Part shown: positions 20,203-28,881 of the stretch, piece by piece | How positions within the stretch are numbered: position 1 is the first letter of the stretch | Layout: every line of letters begins with the position of its first letter | NCBI RefSeq assembly: GCF_021696945.1 | Contig: NZ_JACYHE010000002.1 | Location: 62,001-126,000 of the forward strand | Source: Streptomyces sp. JJ36 | GTDB taxonomy: Bacteria; Actinomycetota; Actinomycetes; Streptomycetales; Streptomycetaceae | Length of the DNA stretch: 64,000 nt | Direction: 5' to 3' | Notes under the pieces: generated by a model | What the model saw: the letters and a program-made list of their open reading frames with translations, nothing else | What the model was told of the DNA's origin: nothing | The model's database searches: none | Position numbers and translations under genes: made by a program

Positions 20203-21189
20203 ATGGCCACGGTCGAAGCCGAGGCCCGCGGGATGCAGCACTGTGAGACGACCGCTCTGGGAGTGCTGCTGCGACACCAGGGCCTCGATCTCTCCGAGCC
20301 CATGCTCTTCGGCCTCGGCTCCGGTCTGTCCTTCGTCTACTGGGACGGCAGGAACATGGACTTCCCCTTCCTCGGGGGACGGGTCAGGCCCTTCGACCTC
20401 ACCGGAAACCTCGCCGCCGGGCTCGGGCTGGAGCTGCGCGTCCACGAGACCACCTCCCCTCGCAAGGCATGGGAGAACGTGGCCGCACCGCTCGACGCCG
20501 GCCACCCCGTCGGACTCCAGCTCGACAGTTACCACCTCGACTACTTCACCTCGAAGGTGCACTTCGGCGGTCATATCGTCGCCATGTACGGCTACGACGA
20601 CCAGGACGCCTACCTGGTGGACACCCACCAGCAGGGCGGCACGGTCTCCACCAGCCTGACGAGCCTCGCCCGGGCCAGGGCCGCGCGTGGCCCGATGACC
20701 GCCAGGCACCGGTCCTTCACCCTCACCGTCCCGGGGCAGCCTCCCTCACCCGAGAGCCGGATCGTCCCTGCCGTCACCGCCTGTGCCGAGACCTTCCTTC
20801 ACCCCCCCATCGCCAACCTCGGCCACCGGGGCATCGACAAGGCCGGCACACTGGTGCCCACCTGGCTCCGGCGGACCGACACCCCGCAGCGGGACCTGCC
20901 GCAGGCCGCCCTCCTGATGGAGAAGGCAGGCACCGGCGGCGCCCTCTTCCGCAACCTCTACCGCGACTTCCTCGGCGAGTGCACCGCGCTGCTCGACAGC
21001 GGCCACCTGCGCACCGGACACCGGCTGTACGCAGAGGCAGCGACCCTGTGGACGGAGGTCGCAGCGCTGATCACCGAGGCCGGTGTGTCGGGCGACGCGC
21101 AGCACCTCGTACAGGCGGGCACCCTCCTCGGCGCTCTCTCCCGTATCGAGCGCGAGGCCATGGAGGCGCTGAGCCGCCTGGGGGAGTGA
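20203..21189 (+). CDS. BtrH N-terminal-like (C39 peptidase-like) protein
   Basis: 328 residues. The first 140 residues match the BtrH-N fold, related to papain/C39 peptidases: Cys14 in MQHCETTALG, His124 in FGGHIVAMYGYDD and a following DAYLVDT. The C-terminal half is helical and resembles the domain of unknown function normally attached to BtrH-N. In butirosin synthesis BtrH transfers an acyl group from a carrier protein to the aminoglycoside; no carrier protein or other butirosin-like gene is nearby, so an acyltransferase or thiol hydrolase activity is only a possibility. The ATG at 20203 follows GGGATGGTGAGG. Confidence 0.75.
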   Translation: MATVEAEARGMQHCETTALGVLLRHQGLDLSEPMLFGLGSGLSFVYWDGRNMDFPFLGGRVRPFDLTGNLAAGLGLELRVHETTSPRKAWENVAAPLDAGHPVGLQLDSYHLDYFTSKVHFGGHIVAMYGYDDQDAYLVDTHQQGGTVSTSLTSLARARAARGPMTARHRSFTLTVPGQPPSPESRIVPAVTACAETFLHPPIANLGHRGIDKAGTLVPTWLRRTDTPQRDLPQAALLMEKAGTGGALFRNLYRDFLGECTALLDSGHLRTGHRLYAEAATLWTEVAALITEAGVSGDAQHLVQAGTLLGALSRIEREAMEALSRLGE

Positions 21190-21409
21190 GCGTGCAGCGC
21201 ACCCGGACGGCCGGTGCAGCCCAGGCAGCCCGGAACGCGTCCGACGCCGACCGGGGCCCCGGCCGGTCTCCGTGGCACCGTCGCCGGCGTCCTGGGCCCC
21301 TGACCCGACGCCCCGGCCGGGTAGCGCGCGGTTCCGGTGCCCCGGACGGCCGCCGGCGGGCGCGGCGCGGTGCGGGGCGGCGCGGGGAGGGGTGCGGTAG
21401 AGAAGGCGC

Positions 21410-22087
21410 ATGACCCACCCCTCGCAGAGCCCCGGCCCGGCGGCCGGCCGTCCCCGGACGGGAGCGCAGCCGGACCACCTCGTGCCGAAGCACCGCATGC
21501 TCGCCCTCACCGACGGCGTGGTGGCGATCGCGATGACGCTGCTGGTGCTCGACATCGAGGTACCGGACGGCCTGCGCGGGCAGGCCCTGAACGACGCCCT
21601 CTCCGACGCGTTGCCCCAGGTGGGCGCCTTCCTGCTCAGTGCGGTGGTGATCGCGCTGTTCTGGCGCGCCCACCACGCCGTCATGCGGGAGGCGGAGGAC
21701 CTCGGGCACGGGCTGTTCTGGCTGAACATCACCTTTCTCGTGCTGATGGCCCTGATTCCGTTCCCCACGTCGGTCCTGCAGGACTACGGGGACCGCTCCC
21801 TCGGGCCCGGGCTGTACGGGCTGGTCATCGGGGTCGCCGCGCTGGTGCTGTACGCCCTGGAGGTGTGGGTGGGCCGGAGCCGCGGCCGGGGGTGGCGCAG
21901 CGTGCCGCTGCCGGCGCAGGGGCTGGTGTTCCTGGCGTCCATCGGCGTGGCGGTCGTCTCGCCGTCGGCAGCCCTCTACTCCTGGATCGCCGCCATCCCG
22001 CTCTCCGCGCTCGCCGACCGCCACGCCGGCCGGCACGCGCAGCGCCCCGGCCACAGCCCGGACGGCACGGGCCCCGGCGGGTCCTGA
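21410..22087 (+). CDS. TMEM175-family membrane protein (putative K+ channel)
   Basis: 225 residues. The first membrane helix carries the family signature as LALTDGVVAIAMTLLVLDIEVPD (usual form FSDxxxAIxxTLLVL), so the first Phe-Ser is Leu-Thr here. About six membrane segments follow (VGAFLLSAVVIALFWRAHHA, GLFWLNITFLVLMALIPFP and others). Bacterial TMEM175 proteins form tetrameric potassium channels without the classical selectivity filter. Alone; a bidirectional hairpin separates it from the next gene. Confidence 0.85.
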   Translation: MTHPSQSPGPAAGRPRTGAQPDHLVPKHRMLALTDGVVAIAMTLLVLDIEVPDGLRGQALNDALSDALPQVGAFLLSAVVIALFWRAHHAVMREAEDLGHGLFWLNITFLVLMALIPFPTSVLQDYGDRSLGPGLYGLVIGVAALVLYALEVWVGRSRGRGWRSVPLPAQGLVFLASIGVAVVSPSAALYSWIAAIPLSALADRHAGRHAQRPGHSPDGTGPGGS

Positions 22088-22108
22088 CGGGCCGGCACCC
22101 CGTACGGC

Positions 22109-22144
22109 GGAACGCCCCCGCCCGGGGGTGGGCGAGGGCGTTCC
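22109..22144. terminator. Bidirectional terminator hairpin
   Basis: Arms 22109-22123 and 22130-22144 pair over 15 positions with one mismatch and a 6-base loop. It lies between convergent stops at 22087 and 22167. Confidence 0.75.
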
Positions 22145-22166
22145 CGCGGTGCGTGCGGGGGCCGGC

Positions 22167-22601
22167 TCAGTTCCCGGCGCGGCGCCGGCGGACCGCCAGC
22201 AGCACGCCGGCGCCGCCGAGGAGCACCACGGCACCCGCACCGGCGAGGTACGGGGTGGTGTCGTCGCCGCCGGTCTCGGCCAGGGCCGTGTCGTCCTGGG
22301 CGCCGGCGGAGCCGTCCTGCGCGGCGCCGTCGTCGGAGGCCGCGTCGTCGGTGGTGCCCTGGTCCTCGGCCGGGGTGAAGTCGCTCGGCGGCTGGTCGCA
22401 GCCGAGGCCGTCGCCGTCGCGGTCCAGGTGCTTTCCGTAGTGCTCGCTGCCCGCTTCGATGTCCGCGTACCCGGCCTCGTACGCCGCGGTGCAGTTCTCG
22501 AACGGGTGGCCTTCGCCTTCGTGCGCTGCGGCGACCGACGGCATCGCCGCCAGCGCCAGTGCGGCGACGGTCACGGCGGCAGGCTTGCGGAGCAGGTTCA
22601 C
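22167..22601 (-). CDS. Excalibur-domain cell-wall protein with LAETG sorting signal
   Basis: 144 residues from the GTG at 22601 (GAGGGG upstream). A Sec signal (VNLLRKPAAVTVAALALAAM, cut at AAA-HE) leads to an Excalibur calcium-binding motif (FENCTAAYEAGYADI ... DRDGDGLGCDQ). Then comes an Asp/Thr-rich spacer and a sortase signal LAETG followed by a hydrophobic helix and RRRR. LAxTG is the form recognised by class E sortases in Streptomyces, so the protein should end up covalently on peptidoglycan. The partner sortase is not in the window. Confidence 0.88.
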   Translation of the reverse strand: MNLLRKPAAVTVAALALAAMPSVAAAHEGEGHPFENCTAAYEAGYADIEAGSEHYGKHLDRDGDGLGCDQPPSDFTPAEDQGTTDDAASDDGAAQDGSAGAQDDTALAETGGDDTTPYLAGAGAVVLLGGAGVLLAVRRRRAGN

Positions 22602-22916
22602 AGGGCGCCCCTCTTTCGGTGTGCGCGGGTTTTCCCGCGGCACGTCGGATATGTGAGGGCTTGAAGGTAGTGGTGCGCCCGGTGTGTGGCGACTGCATGA
22701 AGGGGCAGTGTGACAGGAACGTGACGTGACCGCTTGGTAGCTCTCTGTCGGCTTCCGTCGGCCCAGGTCAGCCCGGGGGCGCGAACGATGGGCCGCGCGC
22801 TCCCGGCGCATGATCGGCGTGCACCGGGCGGCGTACGGGACCAAAGCGCGCCCCCTCGCATGGCCGGGTGACGGGCCGGCACCCGGCGCAGGCGGGCCCG
22901 CCGGAAGCCGCGCGGC

Positions 22917-23312
22917 TCAGTCGTCGAGCGCGTGCCCCGTCGTTGCGTCCACGTGGTCCGGGAGCGCGTCGTGGCGGTCGCCCACCGACGAGGTGCCGGC
23001 GGGTTCGAACATCAGGATGGCGGCGCCGGACGGGGCGTACGGCCGGTGCTCCGTGCCCCGGGGGACGGTGAAGACCGAGCCCTGCGGGAGCACGACCGTG
23101 CGCTCCCCGCCCGGCTCCCGCAGGGAGAGGTGCAGCTCCCCGTCGAGCACGAGGAAGAACTCGTCGGTGTCCTCGTGCGCGTGCCAGACATGCTCGCCCT
23201 CGACCTTGGCGATGCGGACGTCGTAGTCGTTCACGCGCGTGACGATGCGGGGGCTCCACAGGGCGTCGAAGGAGGCCAGCGCCGCGCGGAGGGAAACGGG
23301 TACGTCGCTCAT
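22917..23312 (-). CDS. Cupin-domain protein
   Basis: 131 residues. A single cupin barrel: motif 1 as HVWHAHEDTDEFFLVLDGELHLSL (metal ligands His-x-His and Glu) and motif 2 as GSVFTVPRGTEHRPYAPSG. Family members include small-molecule isomerases, oxygenases and binding proteins; no substrate can be assigned. It is divergent from a GlxA-type regulator 52 bp away, so that regulator may control it. Confidence 0.85.
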   Translation of the reverse strand: MSDVPVSLRAALASFDALWSPRIVTRVNDYDVRIAKVEGEHVWHAHEDTDEFFLVLDGELHLSLREPGGERTVVLPQGSVFTVPRGTEHRPYAPSGAAILMFEPAGTSSVGDRHDALPDHVDATTGHALDD

Positions 23313-23364
23313 GGGTTCATCCTCCGCCGTTCCGCACGGGCCGCGGGAGTGCTAGGAATCGCAT

Positions 23365-24360
23365 ATGACGCAAGAATCCTCGCACCGTCGTGCGGACCCG
23401 GCGGAGCTGCATCGCGTCGTCGTACTCGTGGACGCCGACTCGAACCCGTTCGAGCTGGGCTGCGCGACCGAGGTCTTCGGCCTCCGCAGGCCCGAGATCG
23501 GCCGCGATCTCTACGACTTCCGGCTGTGTTCACCCGAGCCGCGCACCCGGATGCGGGACGGGTTCTTCACGCTCACCGGAGTCGCCGGCCTGGATGCGGC
23601 CGGCACCGCGGACACCCTGATCGTCCCCAACCGCCCCGACATCGAGGCGCCCCGCCGCCCGGACGTGCTCGACGCCGTCCGGCGGGCGCACGCGCGCGGA
23701 GCACGGCTGCTCGGCTTCTGCAGTGGAGCCTTCACCCTGGCCGAGGCCGGCGTCCTCGACGGGCGCCGGGCCACCGCGCACTGGCAGTGGGCACACTCCT
23801 TCCGGGCCCGCTTCCCCTCCGTCCGGCTCGAACCGGACGTGCTCTTCGTGGACGACGGCGACATCCTCACCGCTGCCGGGAGCGCTGCCGCGCTCGACCT
23901 CGGACTGCACGTGGTCCGTCGCGACCACGGCGCGGAGGTCGCCAACGCCGTCAGCCGCCGGCTGGTCTTCGCGGCGCACCGGGACGGCGGGCAGCGGCAG
24001 TTCGTGGAACGCCCCATGCCCGTCCTGCCGGACGAGTCCCTGGCTCCCGTCCTCGCCTGGGCCCAGGAACGGCTGGACGCCCCGCTCAGCGTGGCCGACC
24101 TGGCCGCACAGGCGGCGGTCAGCCCGGCGACGCTGCACCGCCGCTTCCAGGCCCAGCTCGGTACCACGCCGCTCGCGTGGCTCACGGGGGAACGGCTCGC
24201 CCTGGCATGCCGGTTGATCGAGGGAGGCGAGTCCCGCTTCGAGGTGGTGGCGCGGCGCAGCGGGCTGGGCACCGCCGCCCATCTGCGCACGCTGATGCGG
24301 CGCGAGACCGGGATCACCCCGTCGGCGTACCTTCGGCGCTTCGGGGCCGGGGTGGTGTGA
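23365..24360 (+). CDS. GlxA-family transcriptional regulator (DJ-1/PfpI + AraC)
   Basis: 331 residues: an N-terminal DJ-1/PfpI-like domain (residues 15-190, with the elbow Cys in LLGFCSGAFTLAEAG) and a C-terminal AraC/XylS pair of helix-turn-helices (SVADLAAQAAVSPATLHRRF and SRFEVVARRSGLGTAAHLRT). Such proteins are one-component regulators of catabolic or stress genes. The divergent cupin gene, 52 bp away, is the most likely target. Confidence 0.9.
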   Translation: MTQESSHRRADPAELHRVVVLVDADSNPFELGCATEVFGLRRPEIGRDLYDFRLCSPEPRTRMRDGFFTLTGVAGLDAAGTADTLIVPNRPDIEAPRRPDVLDAVRRAHARGARLLGFCSGAFTLAEAGVLDGRRATAHWQWAHSFRARFPSVRLEPDVLFVDDGDILTAAGSAAALDLGLHVVRRDHGAEVANAVSRRLVFAAHRDGGQRQFVERPMPVLPDESLAPVLAWAQERLDAPLSVADLAAQAAVSPATLHRRFQAQLGTTPLAWLTGERLALACRLIEGGESRFEVVARRSGLGTAAHLRTLMRRETGITPSAYLRRFGAGVV

Positions 24361-24457
24361 CGAGGGCGCGTCGTGCCGGTGCGGTGCGCGCGCGACCGGC
24401 GTATGCCCGGCCGGCCCACGCGCGACCGGGCCCCGTCCCCTGTGCTCTCCCGGCCCG

Positions 24458-25261
24458 TCACGCCCGCCGGGACGGGCCGCCGGGCCCCGTGCGGCGTACG
24501 TCCTCCGGCGCCCCGGCGCGCCCCGGCCGGGACACGCGAGCCCCGTGCGCCGGGCCTGCTCGGGGCTTCCCGTGCGCCGGGTGGTCCGTACGACCCGCGG
24601 GCGCCGGCCGCTCCGCGGGCTCCCCGCCGGGGGCAGGACCGGGCGCCCCGGCGGCCTCCGGCGGCCCGCCGCCCGCGAGCCGGTGCGTACGGTGGGCGCG
24701 GGCGGCCAGCAGCAGCCCGGCCGCGAGCGCGCTGGTCAGCCCCGCGGCCAGGTCGGCGATCGTGTCGTCGTAGTGCGCCCGGATGGCCGCGCCGAGCACG
24801 TCCTTGCCGAACCACTCGTAGAACTCCCACACCACGGCCACGACCGCGCCCAGCGCCACGGTGATCAGCGGCACCGACCCGGCCCGCAGCCCGTCCGCGT
24901 GCGGCGGGGGCAGCAGGCGGGCCCGTACGAGCAGCAGGTGCAGCGTGGCCGCCACCGCACCCGGAAGCACCAGGTGCAGCGCCGTGTCCAGCCAGGGCGC
25001 CGCGGCGTACCAGCCGGCCGGGAAGGCCCAGACGGCGGCCAGCAGCGCGGTGCCCAGCACCAGGTCGAGCGCGGCGGGCAGCCGCGCAAGCCGGGGCACC
25101 GCGAGGACCACGCACACCAGCCCGAACGCGACCGCCTTCGAGACGGGGGAGAACGCGGCGACGAGCGCGGAGACCACGGCCGCGACCCGCACCAGGTCGG
25201 CGCCTGCGCGGCAGACGCGGCCGGCGAGGGAGACGCCGGTGCTGCGGGACCCGTTGCTCAT
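24458..25261 (-). CDS. Polytopic membrane protein (YjdF/DUF2238-like)
   Basis: 267 residues from the ATG at 25261 with GGAGG just upstream. About six hydrophobic helices; the conserved-looking segment VWEFYEWFGKDVLGAAIRAHYDDTIADLAAG resembles YjdF/DUF2238 proteins. The last 60 residues are Pro/Gly/Arg-rich and disordered, probably cytoplasmic. Function unknown. It is divergent from the tandem PAP2 gene, and both encode membrane proteins. Confidence 0.7.
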   Translation of the reverse strand: MSNGSRSTGVSLAGRVCRAGADLVRVAAVVSALVAAFSPVSKAVAFGLVCVVLAVPRLARLPAALDLVLGTALLAAVWAFPAGWYAAAPWLDTALHLVLPGAVAATLHLLLVRARLLPPPHADGLRAGSVPLITVALGAVVAVVWEFYEWFGKDVLGAAIRAHYDDTIADLAAGLTSALAAGLLLAARAHRTHRLAGGGPPEAAGAPGPAPGGEPAERPAPAGRTDHPAHGKPRAGPAHGARVSRPGRAGAPEDVRRTGPGGPSRRA

Positions 25262-25392
25262 GCCCCTCCGGGTTGCCGCACCCGGCCGGGGCCAATCCGG
25301 TTCGGCGGCCGGGATTCCTGCCGCGGCCTGCCGGGTACCCCGCCGCTCCGTCGGTGGCTGCAAGGACGACACGGCGCCGGGAGGGACGACGC

Positions 25393-27024
25393 GTGCAGCA
25401 CGGTGTGCACCCGGGGACCCGGGCCGCCGCCCGCGGCCTGGCGGCCTGGACGGTCACCCTGACCGCGGGGGTGGGCTTCGCCCTGCTGCTCCTGCTGGTC
25501 CGTACCCGCTGGGAGCCGCTGCGGCGGGCCGACCAGGCCCTCGCGGACGCCCTCAACTCCGCCCTCGGCCAGGACGAGCGCCTGGTGAAGGCTCTGCGCC
25601 TGCTCACCGACCTGGGCGGCACCCCGATGCTGCTGTGGCTGCTGAGCGTGGGCGTGCTCTGGCTGCTGATCCGTGGTCAGTGGCGGACCGCCGGATACGT
25701 GGCCGTCACCGCGCTGGGCGCCCTGGCCCTCACCGGGGTGGTCAAGGAACTGGTGGGGCGTCTGCGGCCGGTCGTCGCCGAACCGCTGTCCGACCCCGCG
25801 GGGTTGAGCTTCCCGAGCGGGCACGCCCTCGGGTCCGTGGTGGCGTACGGGGTGCTGCTGCTGGTGTTCGCGCCCGTCACCGGGCGCCGGGCGCGGCCCT
25901 GGTTCGCCGCGGCCGTGGCGGCGGTGGTCCTCCTCGTGGGATTCACCCGGTTGGCGCTGGGGGTGCACTACGTCAGCGATGTGCTCGCCGGGTGGCTCCT
26001 GGGGCTGGTCTGGCTCGCGCTGACCGCCGTCGTCTTCCGCCGGTGGCCCCCTCAGGTGCCACCGGCCGGCGCCGATGCGCCGTCACCGGGCCGGCCCGAG
26101 GCGCCGCGGAACGGGCTGCCCGGGGCACCCCGGTCCGGGGCGTCCGGGTCCGGGACACCGGGCTCGGTGTCCGCTCCCGCCCCGCACACGGCGGCGCCGC
26201 TCCCCGGGGCCGGGACACCCGGGGCGCACGCCCCCGAGGCGGACCTGCGGCCGGTCCCGCCCCGGCATCCGCCCGCCCTCCCGCACCCGGTGCACGCCCT
26301 GGCCGAACTGCTGGTCGCCTGGGGCCTGCTGGCCGGCCTGCTCTACGCCCTGGGCACCTGGCTGACCGGAGGCGGCCCGGAACCGGCCCCGCCCGCCTGG
26401 GACCGCACGGCCGCGCACTGGGCCGCCGGCCTCCGTACGCCCTGGCTGAACACCGCCTTGGCGCCCCTGGAGTTCGTCGGCAGCACCCCGGGGGCCGTCG
26501 GCGGAGCGCTGCTGGTGGGGCCCCTCGCCGTCGCCGTCACCCGGAACTGGCGGCCGCTGGTGCTGCTCGCCGTCGGTCTGACCGGCGAGGTGACGCTCTT
26601 CCTGGTCCTCACCGAGACCGTCGCCCGCAGCCGCCCGGACGTCCCCCATCTCGGGCCGGGCCTGCCGCCGACGTCGAGCTTCCCCTCCGGCCATGCGGCC
26701 GCCGTCCTGACGCTGTGTCTGTGCACCCTCGTGATCGTCCGGCGGGCCACCCGGAGCCGCGCTGCGCGCGCCGTCGCCCTGGCGGTGGCGGTCGTCGTAC
26801 CGGCGGCCGTGGCCTTCCAGCGCCTCTACGCGGGCGCCCACTACCCCGGCGACCTGGCGGGCTCCCTGCTGCTCGCGCTCCCCTGGACGGCCGTCGCCTG
26901 CTGGGTGACCCGCCCGCCACGGCACCCGGTGCCCCCACCCGGCGCTGCCGCCCAGGAGCAGGACCGGCCTCCCGCCGGACCGCCCCGTACCCCCTCTCCC
27001 GGCCGGGCTCCGGGCGCCTCCTGA
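25393..27024 (+). CDS. Tandem PAP2-domain membrane phosphatase
   Basis: 543 residues with two PAP2 (lipid phosphatase) domains in one chain. Domain 1 has KELVGRLRP (about 118-126), PSGH (141-144) and GVHYVSDVL (190-198). A Pro/Gly/Ala-rich linker (about 220-297) follows. Domain 2 has TETVARSRP (407-415), PSGH (431-434) and YAGAHYPGD. In domain 2 the first Lys of motif 1 is replaced by Thr, which may weaken catalysis. PAP2 enzymes dephosphorylate phosphatidic acid, phosphatidylglycerol phosphate or undecaprenyl diphosphate; the substrate is not known. GTG start with GGAGGG eight bases before. Confidence 0.88.
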   Translation: MQHGVHPGTRAAARGLAAWTVTLTAGVGFALLLLLVRTRWEPLRRADQALADALNSALGQDERLVKALRLLTDLGGTPMLLWLLSVGVLWLLIRGQWRTAGYVAVTALGALALTGVVKELVGRLRPVVAEPLSDPAGLSFPSGHALGSVVAYGVLLLVFAPVTGRRARPWFAAAVAAVVLLVGFTRLALGVHYVSDVLAGWLLGLVWLALTAVVFRRWPPQVPPAGADAPSPGRPEAPRNGLPGAPRSGASGSGTPGSVSAPAPHTAAPLPGAGTPGAHAPEADLRPVPPRHPPALPHPVHALAELLVAWGLLAGLLYALGTWLTGGGPEPAPPAWDRTAAHWAAGLRTPWLNTALAPLEFVGSTPGAVGGALLVGPLAVAVTRNWRPLVLLAVGLTGEVTLFLVLTETVARSRPDVPHLGPGLPPTSSFPSGHAAAVLTLCLCTLVIVRRATRSRAARAVALAVAVVVPAAVAFQRLYAGAHYPGDLAGSLLLALPWTAVACWVTRPPRHPVPPPGAAAQEQDRPPAGPPRTPSPGRAPGAS

Positions 27025-27033
27025 GCCGGGTGC

Positions 27034-27435
27034 TCACCCGCCCTCGGGCTGCCGCTCCGTCCCTGCCGCCTCGTAGGCGGCGAGTTCCTCGGGCGTGCCC
27101 GCGAACGCGGGGCCGCAGCCCGGAGGGAGGCGCTCGACCACCATGGCGACGGCCTCCTGCGCCGTGGCCGCCGGGCCCACCGTCTGGTCGCGGTGAGGCC
27201 CGGAGACCCAGTAGGTGCCTCCAGCGGCGGGCTGGATGTAGGGGACGTCCCAGGTCCACCCGTATCCCGTACAGCGGCTGAAGTGCAGTTCGCCCATGCC
27301 CGTCCAGGGGAACAGGCGTCGCAGGCGGGGTTCCGCGTAGGCCAGTTCGAGCAGTTCGGTGCGTACCCGCCCGTCCTCCCGGACCGCCTGCCAGCCGGCC
27401 TCCACCAGGGCCTCACTCGTCGTTTCCTTCGTCAT
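27034..27435 (-). CDS. DUF6193-like protein
   Basis: 133 residues. The segment RLRRLFPWTGMGELHFSRC and ERLPPGCGPAFAGTPEELAAYEA resemble the DUF6193 family, described as linked to natural product loci in Streptomyces but without a known reaction. Its stop is 9 bp from the convergent PAP2 stop. The ATG at 27435 gives the family-like N-terminus. No biosynthetic genes adjoin. Confidence 0.7.
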   Translation of the reverse strand: MTKETTSEALVEAGWQAVREDGRVRTELLELAYAEPRLRRLFPWTGMGELHFSRCTGYGWTWDVPYIQPAAGGTYWVSGPHRDQTVGPAATAQEAVAMVVERLPPGCGPAFAGTPEELAAYEAAGTERQPEGG

Positions 27436-27464
27436 GGCTCCATCATGCAGGGCAGCCTCAGCGG

Positions 27465-28043
27465 TCACGCCGGGGCCGGCGGCTCCGCGCGCTCGTAGCG
27501 GAGGAGGACGACGCCGTTGGGGAACGGGCGGGTCTCGGCAAGGTCGAGGGCCGTCCGGGTGTCCCGGAGCGGGAAGAGCGGCCTGCCGCGGCCGATGAGG
27601 ACGGGATGGACGTAGAGCCGGTACTCGTCGATCAGGTCGTGCTCGCGGAACGTCGTGGCGAGGTCGGCGCCGCTGAGCACGAGGTCCCCGCCGGACCCGG
27701 CCTTGAGGGCGCGGATCTCCGCCGGGTCGACCTCCCGCTTGACCGTGGTGTTCCAGTCGGCCCGCTCCAGGGTGCGCGAGAACACCACTTTGGGGATCTC
27801 CCGCCAGATACCCGCGAACTCCACCATCGCCGGAGTGCTCTCCGGGTCGGAGTCCGCCGTCGGCCAGAAGCCGGCCATCAGCTCGTGCGTGACGCGTCCG
27901 CTGAGGATGCCGCCCATCGTCCGGACCAGGTCGTTGAAGTGCCGGTGCAGCGTCTCGTCCACCCGGTGCCAGTCGATCTCCCGCTCCGGCCCCTCGAAGT
28001 AGCCGTCCAGGGACACCGACATCATCTGCACGATCCGTGGCAT
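27465..28043 (-). CDS. Dihydrofolate reductase/RibD C-terminal-like reductase
   Basis: 192 residues of the RibD C-terminal fold: MMSVSLDGYFEGPEREIDWH, TMGGILSGRVTHELMAGFW, GGDLVLSGADLATTF and DEYRLYVHPVLIGRGRPLF. Such stand-alone proteins are presumed NADPH-dependent reductases with unknown substrates. It precedes the DUF6193-like gene by 29 bp on the same strand, a possible two-gene operon. A second relative lies at 35316-35942. Confidence 0.85.
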   Translation of the reverse strand: MPRIVQMMSVSLDGYFEGPEREIDWHRVDETLHRHFNDLVRTMGGILSGRVTHELMAGFWPTADSDPESTPAMVEFAGIWREIPKVVFSRTLERADWNTTVKREVDPAEIRALKAGSGGDLVLSGADLATTFREHDLIDEYRLYVHPVLIGRGRPLFPLRDTRTALDLAETRPFPNGVVLLRYERAEPPAPA

Positions 28044-28221
28044 CGCGGGTCCTCACCCGGGTTCCGAGGGGTCTGGAGAGCGGGACGCCGCCGGCGCCGC
28101 CGCCGTCGTCGCGCTCAGGATACGCCCGCCGTGAGCCGGCGCCGCGCGGCGCGCGCCGGGCGGGCCCCGTCCCGCGAAAACCCGGTGCGGGGCACAGGCG
28201 TCCGGAGTAGCGTCCGCGCCC

Positions 28222-28734
28222 ATGACCTTCTCCCGTACGCGCCCGCCCAAGTCCGCAGACGAACGCACCCAGCTCCTCGGCTGGCTGGACATGCAGCGCG
28301 CGCTCATCCCGTGGAAGTGCGAGGGGCTGTCCGACGAGGACGCCCACCGGCCCGTGCTGCCGTCGTCGCCCCTGATGACCATGGCCGGGCTCGTCTCCCA
28401 CCTGCGCTGGGTGGAGCACGCCTGGTTCGAGGTGATCCTGCTCGGCGGGCCCGCCGACAGCCCGCAGTTCGACCAGGACGCCCCCGAGGACGCCGACATG
28501 CAGGTCGAGGGCGTGCCGCTGGCGCAGCTTCTGGAGGAGTACGAGCGGCAGTGCGTCCGCTCCAACGAGATCATCGCGGACCACGCCCTGGCCGACGTCA
28601 GCCGGCATCCCGAGTTCGCGCGGGACGCGACGCTGCGGTGGATCCTCTTCCACATGGTCGAGGAGACCGCCCGGCACGCCGGGCACGCGGACGCGATCCG
28701 TGAGCTCCTCGACGGCGAGCGCGGCTACTACTGA
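28222..28734 (+). CDS. DinB/DUF664-family protein
   Basis: 170 residues forming the four-helix DinB-like bundle; metal-binding histidines lie in SHLRWVEHAWFEV and HMVEETARHAGHADAIREL. Families of this fold include thiol-dependent (mycothiol/bacillithiol) transferases, but the substrate is unknown. The ATG at 28222 is the first start giving the family N-terminus. Single gene. Confidence 0.85.
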   Translation: MTFSRTRPPKSADERTQLLGWLDMQRALIPWKCEGLSDEDAHRPVLPSSPLMTMAGLVSHLRWVEHAWFEVILLGGPADSPQFDQDAPEDADMQVEGVPLAQLLEEYERQCVRSNEIIADHALADVSRHPEFARDATLRWILFHMVEETARHAGHADAIRELLDGERGYY

Positions 28735-28881
28735 CCGTGTCGGTCCCGGGCGCCGGGCCGCACCCTGTGTGCCCGGTCGTGGCGCCTGTACCGGCCGGGG
28801 GCAATTGCGAGGGCGTCGCACCTGGTCAGGGAGGGTATGACGGGAGTGGCTGCAGCGGCCTTCCCGTGCCACGGTGTGCTC

